A stretch of DNA of 64,000 nucleotides from JAFGAV01 sp041479055 (lineage in GTDB: Bacteria; Acidobacteriota; Aminicenantia; Aminicenantales; JAFGAV01), in contig OY969762.1 in NCBI GenBank assembly GCA_963702835.1, positions 2,108,001-2,172,000 on the forward strand, in the 5' to 3' direction. A model generated the notes under the pieces. The model had not been told where the DNA came from. It did no database searches and saw only the letters and a list, made by a program, of their open reading frames with translations. Of the stretch, positions 34,296 to 43,017 are shown one piece after another (position 1 is the first letter of the stretch; each line of letters begins with the position of its first letter). The position numbers and the translations under genes are program-made.

Positions 34296-34461
34296 CCTCT
34301 CATCTCTCGTATTTGTATGTCAGTCAACGGTTTTGGAGATTCGGGCAGATTTCCTCAATCCACTTGGGCAAGGCTATTTTAGCCGACTTCAAACTCCTGA
34401 ATCAAGTCCGGCCGGGCCTGATTATGACCCTTGTGACTAGAAAGACGCGATTTTGGATTTC

Positions 34462-34490
34462 TTGACACCCGCGAGGGAAGGCTGTTATAT
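34462..34490 (+). promoter_or_regulatory. Predicted sigma-70 promoter of the glycosyltransferase gene
   Basis: -35 TTGACA (34462-34467), 17-bp spacer, -10 TTATAT (34485-34490). This is one mismatch from the full consensus at ideal spacing. A start site near 34497 would leave an 18-base leader with AAAGG (34503-34507) before the TTG start at 34515. The remainder of 34296-34514 shows no gene. Confidence 0.7.
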
Positions 34491-34514
34491 TTCCAAACTA
34501 TTAAAGGCACAGAA

Positions 34515-35747
34515 TTGAAGCCAAAACAGGAAATTGAACAGATAGGTCAAAAAGACGTCCGCCCGGCAGGCCCCAGGGCGTCTCTCCCGGCCCGCACCAA
34601 GCGCGTTCTCATTCTGTACATTTCGGCGGGCCTGGGCAATCTGATCACAGGCCAGGCCATCGAGCACTACCTGCGCCAAAAGCGTCCGGACTGGAACATC
34701 CTCCTGGTCGACGTCGCCCAGGTGCTGCAGGCCAAGTTCTTCCGCTTCGTCTACCAGGATGCCTGGAAAGGGGTACTGGGAATGCCGCTCTGGCTTTCCC
34801 GCCTATTGTTTAACCTGGAAAGGACTCTGCCCGGCCCGGTCGCCTACTTCAACCAGAAAATCACTTCCACAGCCTTGTCCCGGGCGGTCCGTTTCCTGGA
34901 GGACCATCAGCCGGACTTAGTCATGTCTTTGCACTGGGCCGGTACTCACCTGTTCGACCAGGCCCGGCGAAAAATGAAGCTCGACCTTCCGCTGCTTTAC
35001 ATGTACGGGGAGCTGGCGGATGCCAACAGCCTGCATAACTGCGGCGCCGATTTGTACTTCGCCCTTTCCGCTGAGGCCTACAAGTCTCTGGCGGAGGCGG
35101 GAGTTCCCCAAGAGAAGTTGCTCCAAATCCCCTTCCTGATCCACCCGCAATTTGAACCCGGAAACCTGACTAAGCAGGAGGCCCGCCGGCGCCTCGGCCT
35201 CCCGGCGGACCGCTTCACCGTGGTTCTCAGCCTGGGCGGCGAGGGAATTGGGCTGTCCCTCGAGTTCCTGAATCGCTTTGCCAAAGAAGTCAAGGACGCC
35301 ACGCTGGTCGTGCTCACCGGACGCAACACCGCCCTTCTCTCCCAATTAAGGGCGCGCTACTCCGGGGGGGTCATCCGCGCCTTCGGGTATCAAGACTTGG
35401 TCGGCGAGCTCCTGGCCACCGCGGACGTGTTGGCCGGCAAGTGCGGCGCCAACTATGCCATGCTGGCGGTGAAGAGCAGGCGCCCCCTCATCATCATGCA
35501 CGTCGGGGTCCCCAACGAATACTCCAACATGCGCATCCTCGTGGAAGGCGGGTACGGCTGGTATTGCCCCAAGCCTGCCGAGTTCGTGACCCTCATCTCC
35601 GAACTCGCCCATCATCCGGAGAAATACGCGGCGGTCTTCCAGCGGCTGTCCAGCGTGAGCGACGAGAATGGGGCCGAGACGATGGCCGAGAGCATCATCG
35701 AACACTTGGAGGGGGCGAGCGCGGCCAACGGACAGGCGCGCGCATGA
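34515..35747 (+). CDS. GT28-like glycosyltransferase (MGDG synthase/MurG fold)
   Basis: 410 aa with a TTG start, chosen for the promoter and ribosome site just upstream; no ATG occurs for over 70 codons. N-terminal VLILYISAGLGNLITGQAIE and the C-terminal donor site (GYQDLVGELLATADVLAGKC, RPLIIMHVGVPNEYSN) match the GT-B fold of the MGDG-synthase/UDP-sugar transferase group. No signal peptide; likely at the inner face of the cytoplasmic membrane. It ends with ATGA overlap into a membrane protein gene, suggesting a glycolipid synthesis and transport pair. Confidence 0.75.
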   Translation: MKPKQEIEQIGQKDVRPAGPRASLPARTKRVLILYISAGLGNLITGQAIEHYLRQKRPDWNILLVDVAQVLQAKFFRFVYQDAWKGVLGMPLWLSRLLFNLERTLPGPVAYFNQKITSTALSRAVRFLEDHQPDLVMSLHWAGTHLFDQARRKMKLDLPLLYMYGELADANSLHNCGADLYFALSAEAYKSLAEAGVPQEKLLQIPFLIHPQFEPGNLTKQEARRRLGLPADRFTVVLSLGGEGIGLSLEFLNRFAKEVKDATLVVLTGRNTALLSQLRARYSGGVIRAFGYQDLVGELLATADVLAGKCGANYAMLAVKSRRPLIIMHVGVPNEYSNMRILVEGGYGWYCPKPAEFVTLISELAHHPEKYAAVFQRLSSVSDENGAETMAESIIEHLEGASAANGQARA

Positions 35748-36823
35748 AGATCGGCTACAACGTCAAAGACCGGGCCAACTCTCGGCGGATCATCCGCATC
35801 GTGGGGGCCGCCCTCATCCTGGGGCTGGCCGTCGGCGTTTTCATCTCTCTGTTCCTCGACCGCCAGGTCGTCCTGCGGACCCTGGCCAAGGTCAAGCTCA
35901 TCTACCTCCTCATCCCCCTGCTCATGTTCGTGGCCGCCCACTTCATCGATACCGCTCGCCTCACCCTGGTGCTGGCCCAGTTTAAGATCCGCATCCATTT
36001 TGCCCAGGCCTTCTACAACAGCGCGGTGGGCCCCTTCTTCACCAACATCACCCCCATGTCGGCGGGCGGGCAGCCGTTCCAGATCTACCACCTGTGCGCC
36101 ATAGACGTGGAAAAGGACACGGCCACCAACGTCATCTTGACCCGCTTCGTTGAACAGCTGTTGATCTCCATGATGCTCCTTCTCATCTTCCTCCCCCAGA
36201 TGTTTATCGTCACGTCATCTTTGAAAGTCTCGCGGCCCTTGGCCTACCTGGCCCTGGCCCTTACAGTTTTCCTATCGCTGTCCCTGCTGTCCCTCCTCGT
36301 CTGGCCGAGCGCCTTCGGCCGGTTTGCCCTGCGTCTGGAGCACACCCGATTCGGGCTGCTGGTGGGGAGGCTGTTCAAACGGCACGACTGGTGCGAGTCG
36401 GTGTACCGCCTGAGTCACCGGCTGCAGGCCAGCGTTCGTTTCCTGTGGCGAGAAAAGATTCCCATCATGATCGCCGATACACTGCTCGGACTGGTGAACA
36501 TGGGGCTGCACGCCTGGTCCTTGTATTTCGTCCTGGAAGGCGTGGTGGGGGTGCGGGTGGAATTTCTCTACGTCCTCATCAGCTACCAGATTCTGTGGCA
36601 GATCATCTCCTACATCCCCACCCCCGGAGCGAGCGGCGGCGTGGAAGGGGCCTTCGCCCTGGTGTACGGGGGCATGACCCAGGCTCCCGAGTCGACCCTC
36701 ATTGCCGTCATTGTCTGGAGGTTCTCCACATACTACCTTCTTCTCCTGGTGGAAGGCCTTGTCTACGCCCTGCTGGCCAAGCGGGGCTACGCCAAGATCA
36801 CCCGGGCTCCAGCGGCGGCCTGA
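35744..36823 (+). CDS. LPG-synthase/flippase-like integral membrane protein (UPF0104 type)
   Basis: 359 aa from ATG 35744, whose ATGA overlaps the stop of the glycosyltransferase. Six to eight hydrophobic segments cover the protein (IVGAALILGLAVGVFISLFL, LIYLLIPLLMFVAAHFI, LISMMLLLIFL). The family hallmark FFTNITPMSAGGQPFQ and PTPGASGGVEGAF are present. Relatives are the membrane half of lysyl-phosphatidylglycerol synthase and other lipid flippase-like proteins. The soluble aminoacyl domain is absent. With the upstream transferase it probably makes or moves a glycolipid. Confidence 0.85.
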   Translation: MKIGYNVKDRANSRRIIRIVGAALILGLAVGVFISLFLDRQVVLRTLAKVKLIYLLIPLLMFVAAHFIDTARLTLVLAQFKIRIHFAQAFYNSAVGPFFTNITPMSAGGQPFQIYHLCAIDVEKDTATNVILTRFVEQLLISMMLLLIFLPQMFIVTSSLKVSRPLAYLALALTVFLSLSLLSLLVWPSAFGRFALRLEHTRFGLLVGRLFKRHDWCESVYRLSHRLQASVRFLWREKIPIMIADTLLGLVNMGLHAWSLYFVLEGVVGVRVEFLYVLISYQILWQIISYIPTPGASGGVEGAFALVYGGMTQAPESTLIAVIVWRFSTYYLLLLVEGLVYALLAKRGYAKITRAPAAA

Positions 36824-36848
36824 AAAAGGCTTGGTCTAAGGATTAATA

Positions 36849-38666
36849 CTAGCGAGATCGGGCCTGGTCAGCCGAAGGCGGCAGGGAAAGAGGCCGGAGC
36901 GAAAGGCGCGCCTCGGCCATTTGGATATCAGGAGAGTCCCAGCCCTTGGTTTCCATGAGCTCGATATAGGCCCGCCGGAAAAGGAGCCTGGCCTGGAGCT
37001 CAACTGCCTCGTCATCCCGGCATTGAAAGGTAAACGTCGCCGTATCCGAGGCGAAGGCTGCCAGGCGGTTGTCGCTCACGATGCGGGTGGGGTTCCAGTA
37101 GGCCCCGGAGGGGGTTACCCGGGTCCAAAGCTCTTCCAGAACCTTGGCGTAGGCTTTGCCGGGCAGTCCGGCGTAATGGCCGGCCTGGCCGTTCTTTGAC
37201 CCGCACCAAGAGGGCAGGATCGGGCCATCGAGCAGTCGGCAGGACTTGCTCTCCGCATCTGCGGCGCTGACCAGCAGAATCATATGTCGAAGCGGCGAGT
37301 CGGTGGGAACGTGATGTCCCGTCTTGTCGTTGGTGATAGCCACCCGGGCCATCACCCGTCCCGACTCCCGGGAAGCCGATAAACGCAGCGTAACGGCGTT
37401 TTGAAGCAGTGAGGTATCCGCCGCCCCGGGCATGCGGTGGCTGAAGACTGTGGCCGGGTCGCGGGCAATGCCGCCCTTGTCGGGCCTGACGAAGTACGCA
37501 TTCCCCAACGGCGGCATATGGCAGTCCTGACAGGTTTTGCCCAGGCCCGGCTGGGAATAGGGCGACTGAAGCCATTCGCCGTAAGAATTGTAGACAACCG
37601 TGTCCCAAAAAACGCCGAAATGGCAGGCTGCGCAGAAACGGCTTTCGCGCTGCACCGGGGAGAAAGTGTCCTCGCCGGGGGCCACATCGTCGTAGGGGCC
37701 GGCAAAGAATTGATGCCCCTCGTGAGGTCGGCGGAATTCCATGGACAAGACACCGGGGACGTTGGGCCGGGGCAGGCCGGTGGCGGAATCAACTTTGACA
37801 TCCCAGACCTTATGGCAAAAATCGCAGGACACGCCCTCGGCGGCCGGGCCGCTCAAACCGCGTGGGTCGGTGTTGACCGGAGCATTCATGGCCGCGGCCG
37901 GCGTGTGGCAGGCCGCGCAGTTGCCTTCGGTTTGAGGAAAGTCCAGGCGGTAGCCCGGTCCGTAGTAGGGCCGGCTGGGGTCGGGCCGCAAAGGAAAGCT
38001 GCCATAGTCCTTGACCGCAAAGTAACGCGTTTCATCGCTGCGGCGGCCCTGCCGGTCGCTCCCCTCGTACATGGTCAGGAACCTGGGATTGACCGCAGAC
38101 TGGGAGTGAAGGTCTTGCTGCCATTCATCAACCGGCAGGGAAAAAGCTAAGTTAGTCCCTTTGCTGCTGTGGCATTCCGCGCAGCCCTGATTTTCGCCCT
38201 GGCCGGGCGTGAGGAAAGAGGGCAGCCAGGCGTAGTCCGGATTGTCATCACCGGCATGTTTCTTGAGAGTAATGACGAGTTTATCGCCGCCCGGCTGGAT
38301 TGGCTGTCCGCCGCCGATGTAGTAGCCCGGAGCCCAAGCGGTGATGGCCGCCGGTTGGCCGGCTTCTAAGCCCGAGAGGGTGAATGTCCCGTCCTTTTCG
38401 GTCAGGACAGAGTGGACTGTTCCTTTTAGCCGCACAACGGCATCGGCCAACGGTCCTTTGTCGTCTTGAACCAGCCCGGAGATTGAAACTTGCTGAGGGC
38501 GTGCGCCGGCTTGGCCTTCCCCGTTTTGGGCGTCAGGGATCATGGCCAATGGCTTTTGGCCAGCCGTCTTTGAGATATCGGCCAGCGTCATAGCCAGCAA
38601 AGAAACCAGAATGGCCGCCCCCAGGAACGGCCTTGACAAGAACGATCTGCGACTTATTATATTCAC
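36849..38666 (-). CDS. Exported pentaheme cytochrome c with N-terminal beta-sandwich domain
   Basis: 605 aa from GTG 38666, whose GTGA overlaps the stop of the upstream Asp-box gene; longer ATG starts lie inside that gene. The signal region begins SRRSFLSRPFLGAAILVSLL, which fits a twin-arginine motif. Residues about 58-135 form a carboxypeptidase-regulatory-like sandwich. Five CxxCH heme sites follow: C162-H166, C250-H254, C281-H285, C345-H349, C379-H383. The pattern is similar to cytochrome c-554-type multiheme proteins. Expected role: periplasmic or outer-membrane electron transfer. The C-terminal 200 residues have no heme sites. Confidence 0.85.
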   Translation of the reverse strand: MNIISRRSFLSRPFLGAAILVSLLAMTLADISKTAGQKPLAMIPDAQNGEGQAGARPQQVSISGLVQDDKGPLADAVVRLKGTVHSVLTEKDGTFTLSGLEAGQPAAITAWAPGYYIGGGQPIQPGGDKLVITLKKHAGDDNPDYAWLPSFLTPGQGENQGCAECHSSKGTNLAFSLPVDEWQQDLHSQSAVNPRFLTMYEGSDRQGRRSDETRYFAVKDYGSFPLRPDPSRPYYGPGYRLDFPQTEGNCAACHTPAAAMNAPVNTDPRGLSGPAAEGVSCDFCHKVWDVKVDSATGLPRPNVPGVLSMEFRRPHEGHQFFAGPYDDVAPGEDTFSPVQRESRFCAACHFGVFWDTVVYNSYGEWLQSPYSQPGLGKTCQDCHMPPLGNAYFVRPDKGGIARDPATVFSHRMPGAADTSLLQNAVTLRLSASRESGRVMARVAITNDKTGHHVPTDSPLRHMILLVSAADAESKSCRLLDGPILPSWCGSKNGQAGHYAGLPGKAYAKVLEELWTRVTPSGAYWNPTRIVSDNRLAAFASDTATFTFQCRDDEAVELQARLLFRRAYIELMETKGWDSPDIQMAEARLSLRPLSLPPSADQARSR

Positions 38667-41600
38667 TTGGATCCGTCGGGTTTCAGATCCAGACGGAAGA
38701 CTCCCTCCCCCCAGGTGGTGGCATACAGGACCTTGCCGCTGGCGCTGATGGCCAAGTCTGTGACGGCGCGCATATGAAGGCCCTTGTTGACATGGACCCA
38801 TCCCTGCTCGATGGGGTCGCGGCGATAAACGCCCGTTTTGTTAGATCCGGCCCACACAACATCGGGATGGACGGGGTCGACGACCAGGGCGTAGATGGCA
38901 TCGTTAGGCTCCATACCCGAAGCCATGGCCGACCACGTCTTTCCGCCGTCCGGAGAGAAATAAACGCCCCCGCCGTTGATGCCGGCGTATATCTGCTCAG
39001 GCTTATCCGGCCGGAGGGCTACGGACCGCACATCGTTCGCCTTAAGTCCGCTCAATCGAGCCCAGTTGGCGCCGCCGTCCGTCGTCTTGCATAGTCCACC
39101 GGTGACCGTGGCGGCATAGACGATGTTCGGGTACTTGGGATGGACGGCCAGGTTGTTGATGGACAGCTTTTTGGTCACGGTATTATTGGCTTCGTCCCAG
39201 CTTTTCCCGCCGTTGGTCGATTTATAGACGCCCAGGCCGGACGGCAGGTCGGCCAAAATGGCTGTCGTCCGGCAACTCCCGCCATAGACGATCTGCGGAT
39301 TGGAAGGTACAAAGACGAGGCACTTGAACCCGAAGGCGGCATTGAGATCGCCTGAAGGAACCTGCAACTTATGAGCTTCATTCCAAGTCTGCCCTCCGTC
39401 CTGGCTCCAAAAGAGCTGCCCCATCCTGTCCTGGCCGGCCAGGACAATATTCGTATTGCCGGGCCGGCAGGCGATGCCGGAGCATTCGCTAAGAACCCAT
39501 GGCGGAAAGGACAGCCCTTCCCAGTTCTGCCCGCCGTCTGAGCTGCGGAAAGCGCCGCTCCGGGCGGCGGCATAAACGATCTCGGGATTCTTGGGGTCGA
39601 TATCAACGTCGAACATCAGGGCGCCGGTATATCCTTTGCTGGCCACTGTCCAGTTTTTGCCGCCGTCCTTGGACTTGACGTTGCCACCCCCATAATTGTT
39701 AACAAACAGGGTGTTCGGATCATTCGGATCAACAAGGATATCAATGGGGAAACCGGCGATAATCCCCGGAGGACCCCAGGGCTGAGAATTGCTGCCGTTC
39801 ATCAGCTTCCACGTTTGACCGCCATCCTGGCTACGATAGAAGCAGTTCTGGCCCCCGGCATAGGCGATCTTGGGATCGGACCAGGCAAAATCCACGGAGG
39901 TGATCGTCTCACCAACCAGGGTATTCGTCCATTTTTCTCCCCCGTTTGTGGTGAGGAAGACCCCTCCCAGTCCGATTCTCTTGCCGCCCTGCTTATAGAA
40001 GGAAGCGGCGTTGTTACCGCAGCCGGCTAAAAGAATATTGGGGTTCTCAGGGTGCATGACCAAACTGCCGACATAGAGGTCAGTCAGGCCGTTGCTTCTT
40101 CCCAGGGAGCGCCAGCGCCTGCCTCCGTCCACGCTCTTCAACACACCGACCCCGCCCCTGTAGCTGTAGGAGCGAATCAGGCTGCTCGTATTCAGGCTGG
40201 CGTTCGTACAATCGGAATTGTTGGCTTCGCGGTCGAAAATGCCCGTGGAGACGTAAAGGATGTTGGGATCATTGGGGTGGATGATGACGTAGCGGGCCAG
40301 GTTCTCGCCTTCCCAGATGATGCTCCAACTCTGGCCCCCATCGACAGTCTTATAGACCCGGCCCTTAGTCCGGTCAAAGGCCTGGCCCTTGCTCATCTTA
40401 GGGATCTCGCCGGCGGCAAAAACAATGTTTGAATTCTTAGGCATAACCGTGAAACCGCGAAAGACAAAATCGCCGAGCCCGGAGGGCGAGACATTCTTCC
40501 AAGTTTTCGCACCGTCCGTGGATTTGAAGACGCCGCTTACGTCCTTCAATCCGCACCAGACAATCTTGGGATTGTTGGGGTCTACGGTCAAACAAAAAAC
40601 AGGGATGGCGTCTCCGGAGGTGCCCGAGAGGCGGTTTATTCCGTTGTTGGAATCAGACCAGGTCGCCCCGCCGTCCTCACTCTTATTGACTCCGCTGCAG
40701 TTGTCCGTGACATAGACAACTTTCTTACCGGCCTGAGTGTTGGCCGAGAAACGCACATCGTATCCCAATCCGCCCAACGGCCCGCCCATTTTAATCCAGA
40801 CGTTGTAAACCTTTGCCTTGAGCAGGTGGGCTTGGAGGATTTGCATCTCCAGCGGAGCCGGACTAATTTTTTCCGCCTGGACTTTCTCCGCGATGGACGG
40901 GGCTTCTCCGCGGGTGAAAACCGAGCCGTCCTGCCAGCGGATTTTAATAGCGCGAGGACCGTCGAGCTCGAGAATTTGGCCTTCAAACTGCCGGCGTTCC
41001 TCGCCGCCAGCGGCCATCCACAACCGTTCTCCCTCAATCCTTCCCTGGGAGGCCTTTTCTGTTTTGATCTCCCGCCAGACGAATTCCGGCCCCTCTTGGC
41101 CCACTTCGACCTCAACCCGGTTGTTGCCGAGCCAAAAGCCAGACAGGTCAAAAAACTCAGGCCGCCCGGCCCTCTCCGGCCGTCCTTCCGGACGGGGGCG
41201 CCCATTCTCCTCCGGAAATCCGGGCCGCTCCGGGCCGGCCGGCTGCTCCCGGGTGAGCACCAGCCCGTTCTCCCATTCGATGGTCACGGCCAAGCGTGGC
41301 TCCGAACCCATGAAAACCCGGCCCATAACGGACCGGCCGTCGGGGAATCCCGATTGGATCCTCATCTCATCGATAAACGCCCCACTGCCTTTTGAGCCAT
41401 CCGAAGTCTGCCAATCAAAGCTGCGACCGTGCTGGGCGAATTCGTAGTTCAGGCCGTTGTTGCCGAACCAGGGCCCGCCGATGCGGATCCCCTCCTCTGG
41501 GGGCGGACCTTCTCGAGGGGGCTGGCCCATGTCGGGGCGAGGCTGTTCCGGCGGGGGTGGAACTTCCTGGGGAGGATGCCCGGTGTCCTGGGGCGGCTTT

Positions 41601-41947
41601 TCCGGCTTGGGCGCCGGCCCCTGCTCCCCGCGGGTGAAGACCACGTCGTTCGACCAATTGATGCGGACGGCCCGGCCCTGCGGGTCGAGAACAATGACTC
41701 CCGTGGCTGAGCCGCGCTGGCCGGCATCGGTCCAGGAGACGCTCACCTCCAGGCCGTTTAATTTGCCCGATGCAGTTTGCGAACTCCCGGCAACCTTCCA
41801 GGTGAAAATATTCCTCATCTGGGTAAGCTCGTAAGTCTTACCGATATTACTGTGCCAAATCCCATTCAGGTCAACGGGCTGTTGTCCGGAAAGGTGAGTC
41901 GCCAGGCAGAGCCCGGCCAGAAAGATAAAAATGATCCTGGTTTTCAT
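38663..41947 (-). CDS. Exported Asp-box (Vps10/BNR) propeller protein with three N-terminal repeats
   Basis: 1094 aa from ATG 41947 (GGAGGGG upstream). Signal peptide (TRIIFIFLAGLCLATHLSG). Residues about 25-350 hold three copies of a roughly 90-residue module starting GIWHSNIGKTYEL, GPWFGNNGLNYEF and GFWLGNNRVEVEV. After that come about twelve Asp boxes (SEDGGATW, STDGAKTW, SQDGGQTW, STNGGKSW, SPDGGKTW and others), as in sortilin/Vps10 propellers. Binding or scaffold role is more likely than catalysis. The stop overlaps the start of the pentaheme cytochrome, so the two are coupled. Confidence 0.85.
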   Translation of the reverse strand: MKTRIIFIFLAGLCLATHLSGQQPVDLNGIWHSNIGKTYELTQMRNIFTWKVAGSSQTASGKLNGLEVSVSWTDAGQRGSATGVIVLDPQGRAVRINWSNDVVFTRGEQGPAPKPEKPPQDTGHPPQEVPPPPEQPRPDMGQPPREGPPPEEGIRIGGPWFGNNGLNYEFAQHGRSFDWQTSDGSKGSGAFIDEMRIQSGFPDGRSVMGRVFMGSEPRLAVTIEWENGLVLTREQPAGPERPGFPEENGRPRPEGRPERAGRPEFFDLSGFWLGNNRVEVEVGQEGPEFVWREIKTEKASQGRIEGERLWMAAGGEERRQFEGQILELDGPRAIKIRWQDGSVFTRGEAPSIAEKVQAEKISPAPLEMQILQAHLLKAKVYNVWIKMGGPLGGLGYDVRFSANTQAGKKVVYVTDNCSGVNKSEDGGATWSDSNNGINRLSGTSGDAIPVFCLTVDPNNPKIVWCGLKDVSGVFKSTDGAKTWKNVSPSGLGDFVFRGFTVMPKNSNIVFAAGEIPKMSKGQAFDRTKGRVYKTVDGGQSWSIIWEGENLARYVIIHPNDPNILYVSTGIFDREANNSDCTNASLNTSSLIRSYSYRGGVGVLKSVDGGRRWRSLGRSNGLTDLYVGSLVMHPENPNILLAGCGNNAASFYKQGGKRIGLGGVFLTTNGGEKWTNTLVGETITSVDFAWSDPKIAYAGGQNCFYRSQDGGQTWKLMNGSNSQPWGPPGIIAGFPIDILVDPNDPNTLFVNNYGGGNVKSKDGGKNWTVASKGYTGALMFDVDIDPKNPEIVYAAARSGAFRSSDGGQNWEGLSFPPWVLSECSGIACRPGNTNIVLAGQDRMGQLFWSQDGGQTWNEAHKLQVPSGDLNAAFGFKCLVFVPSNPQIVYGGSCRTTAILADLPSGLGVYKSTNGGKSWDEANNTVTKKLSINNLAVHPKYPNIVYAATVTGGLCKTTDGGANWARLSGLKANDVRSVALRPDKPEQIYAGINGGGVYFSPDGGKTWSAMASGMEPNDAIYALVVDPVHPDVVWAGSNKTGVYRRDPIEQGWVHVNKGLHMRAVTDLAISASGKVLYATTWGEGVFRLDLKPDGSK

Positions 41948-42127
41948 GCGCCCCTCCCCTCCAAAAAAGATGACCTTCCCTGAATGAAAGTGATCCTTAT
42001 CGCCAGTCGAGATCAATGTTAAATCAGAACCCCGAAGAAGGTCAAGAAAATGCGCGGTTCCTAAAGCATTCCTGGCCGCGGCCGGCGGCGAGAAGGATGG
42101 GTTCGGCTCCGGCTTCTCCGCCGCGGT

Positions 42128-42931
42128 TCAAATCTGCGTGCTCGTCTTGAACCTGGCCGCTATTTTTGGCTTCGTCGGGTCGGAGACATCGACAATGACT
42201 ACGCCGCCCAAAGTGGCGGCGATGTAGGCGAACCCGTTGGCCGCCACGATGGCTCTCGGATAATGGTGAACGCTATCTCCAATCGGGCAAAAGCCGAGGA
42301 GCACCGGCTTCGAAGGGTCGGAGACGTCGATGACGCCCAGTTCAAACTTATACATATGCCGTTCCCAAGCAAGGTAAGCCAGGGGAGGCTGAACGCACAA
42401 CGCGCTTCGGCCGCACACGTTTCGCTGGGCGTCGAGGACAGCCCGGCCGGCCACCGCCTCTTGGGGCGGAGTATCGCCCGGGCCGCGATGCGGAGAAAGG
42501 GCGCCCTTCAGCACGTAAAACACGCACGTATCATTGAGGTAGGTGAACGGCGCGACGAAGACCTCGCCGGTCCGCACTTCGCTCCTCGGGGGAGGAGGGC
42601 TGAGGCCCGTTTCGACGGGCCGAGCGGGATCGGAGATGTCCAGTGTCAGCGCGCCGCGCCCGGTGACCGCCACAACGGCGAACCCTCCTGAGACCTCAAC
42701 GCTGGTCACAGTATCGGAGAAACTCATCTGGCCGAGTTTCGCGGGCCGGCTCGGATCTTTGACGTCAAGGACTAGGAGGTTCCGGCCGGCGCAAACGTAG
42801 GCCCGGCCTCCCGCCACGGCAATATGGAAGGCAGGCCCCCAGAGATGCTCCCCGTCCACGAAGAGCGTGCAGCCCGCGACCAGCAAAATCATAAGTCCGA
42901 GGGCAAAGCGCGAAAAATATCCAAGTCGCAT
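42128..42931 (-). CDS. LVIVD-repeat lipoprotein
   Basis: 267 aa from ATG 42931; the open frame extends further up but overlaps the M16 gene. Signal peptide with lipobox (LMILLVAGC). Four LVIVD-type repeats: LLVLDVKDPSRPAKLG, ALTLDISDPARPVETG, LGVIDVSDPSKPVLLG and VVIVDVSDPTKPKIAA. These form propeller-like surfaces. Likely a lipid-anchored envelope protein; no enzymatic motif. The gene follows the M16 pair by 86 bp in the same direction. Confidence 0.8.
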   Translation of the reverse strand: MRLGYFSRFALGLMILLVAGCTLFVDGEHLWGPAFHIAVAGGRAYVCAGRNLLVLDVKDPSRPAKLGQMSFSDTVTSVEVSGGFAVVAVTGRGALTLDISDPARPVETGLSPPPPRSEVRTGEVFVAPFTYLNDTCVFYVLKGALSPHRGPGDTPPQEAVAGRAVLDAQRNVCGRSALCVQPPLAYLAWERHMYKFELGVIDVSDPSKPVLLGFCPIGDSVHHYPRAIVAANGFAYIAATLGGVVIVDVSDPTKPKIAARFKTSTQI

Positions 42932-43017
42932 GAGAATAGGCCTCGAATTGTGTCGCTCCAAATAGCCAGAAACATGTGAGCCGCACGACGAGACGGCTAA
43001 AGAGAAAATTCTCGTCC

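Noticed and set aside
35441..35743. 101-residue N-terminal extension of the membrane protein
   Set aside because: It overlaps the glycosyltransferase in another frame and is Arg-rich; ATG 35744 with ATGA overlap is the better start.
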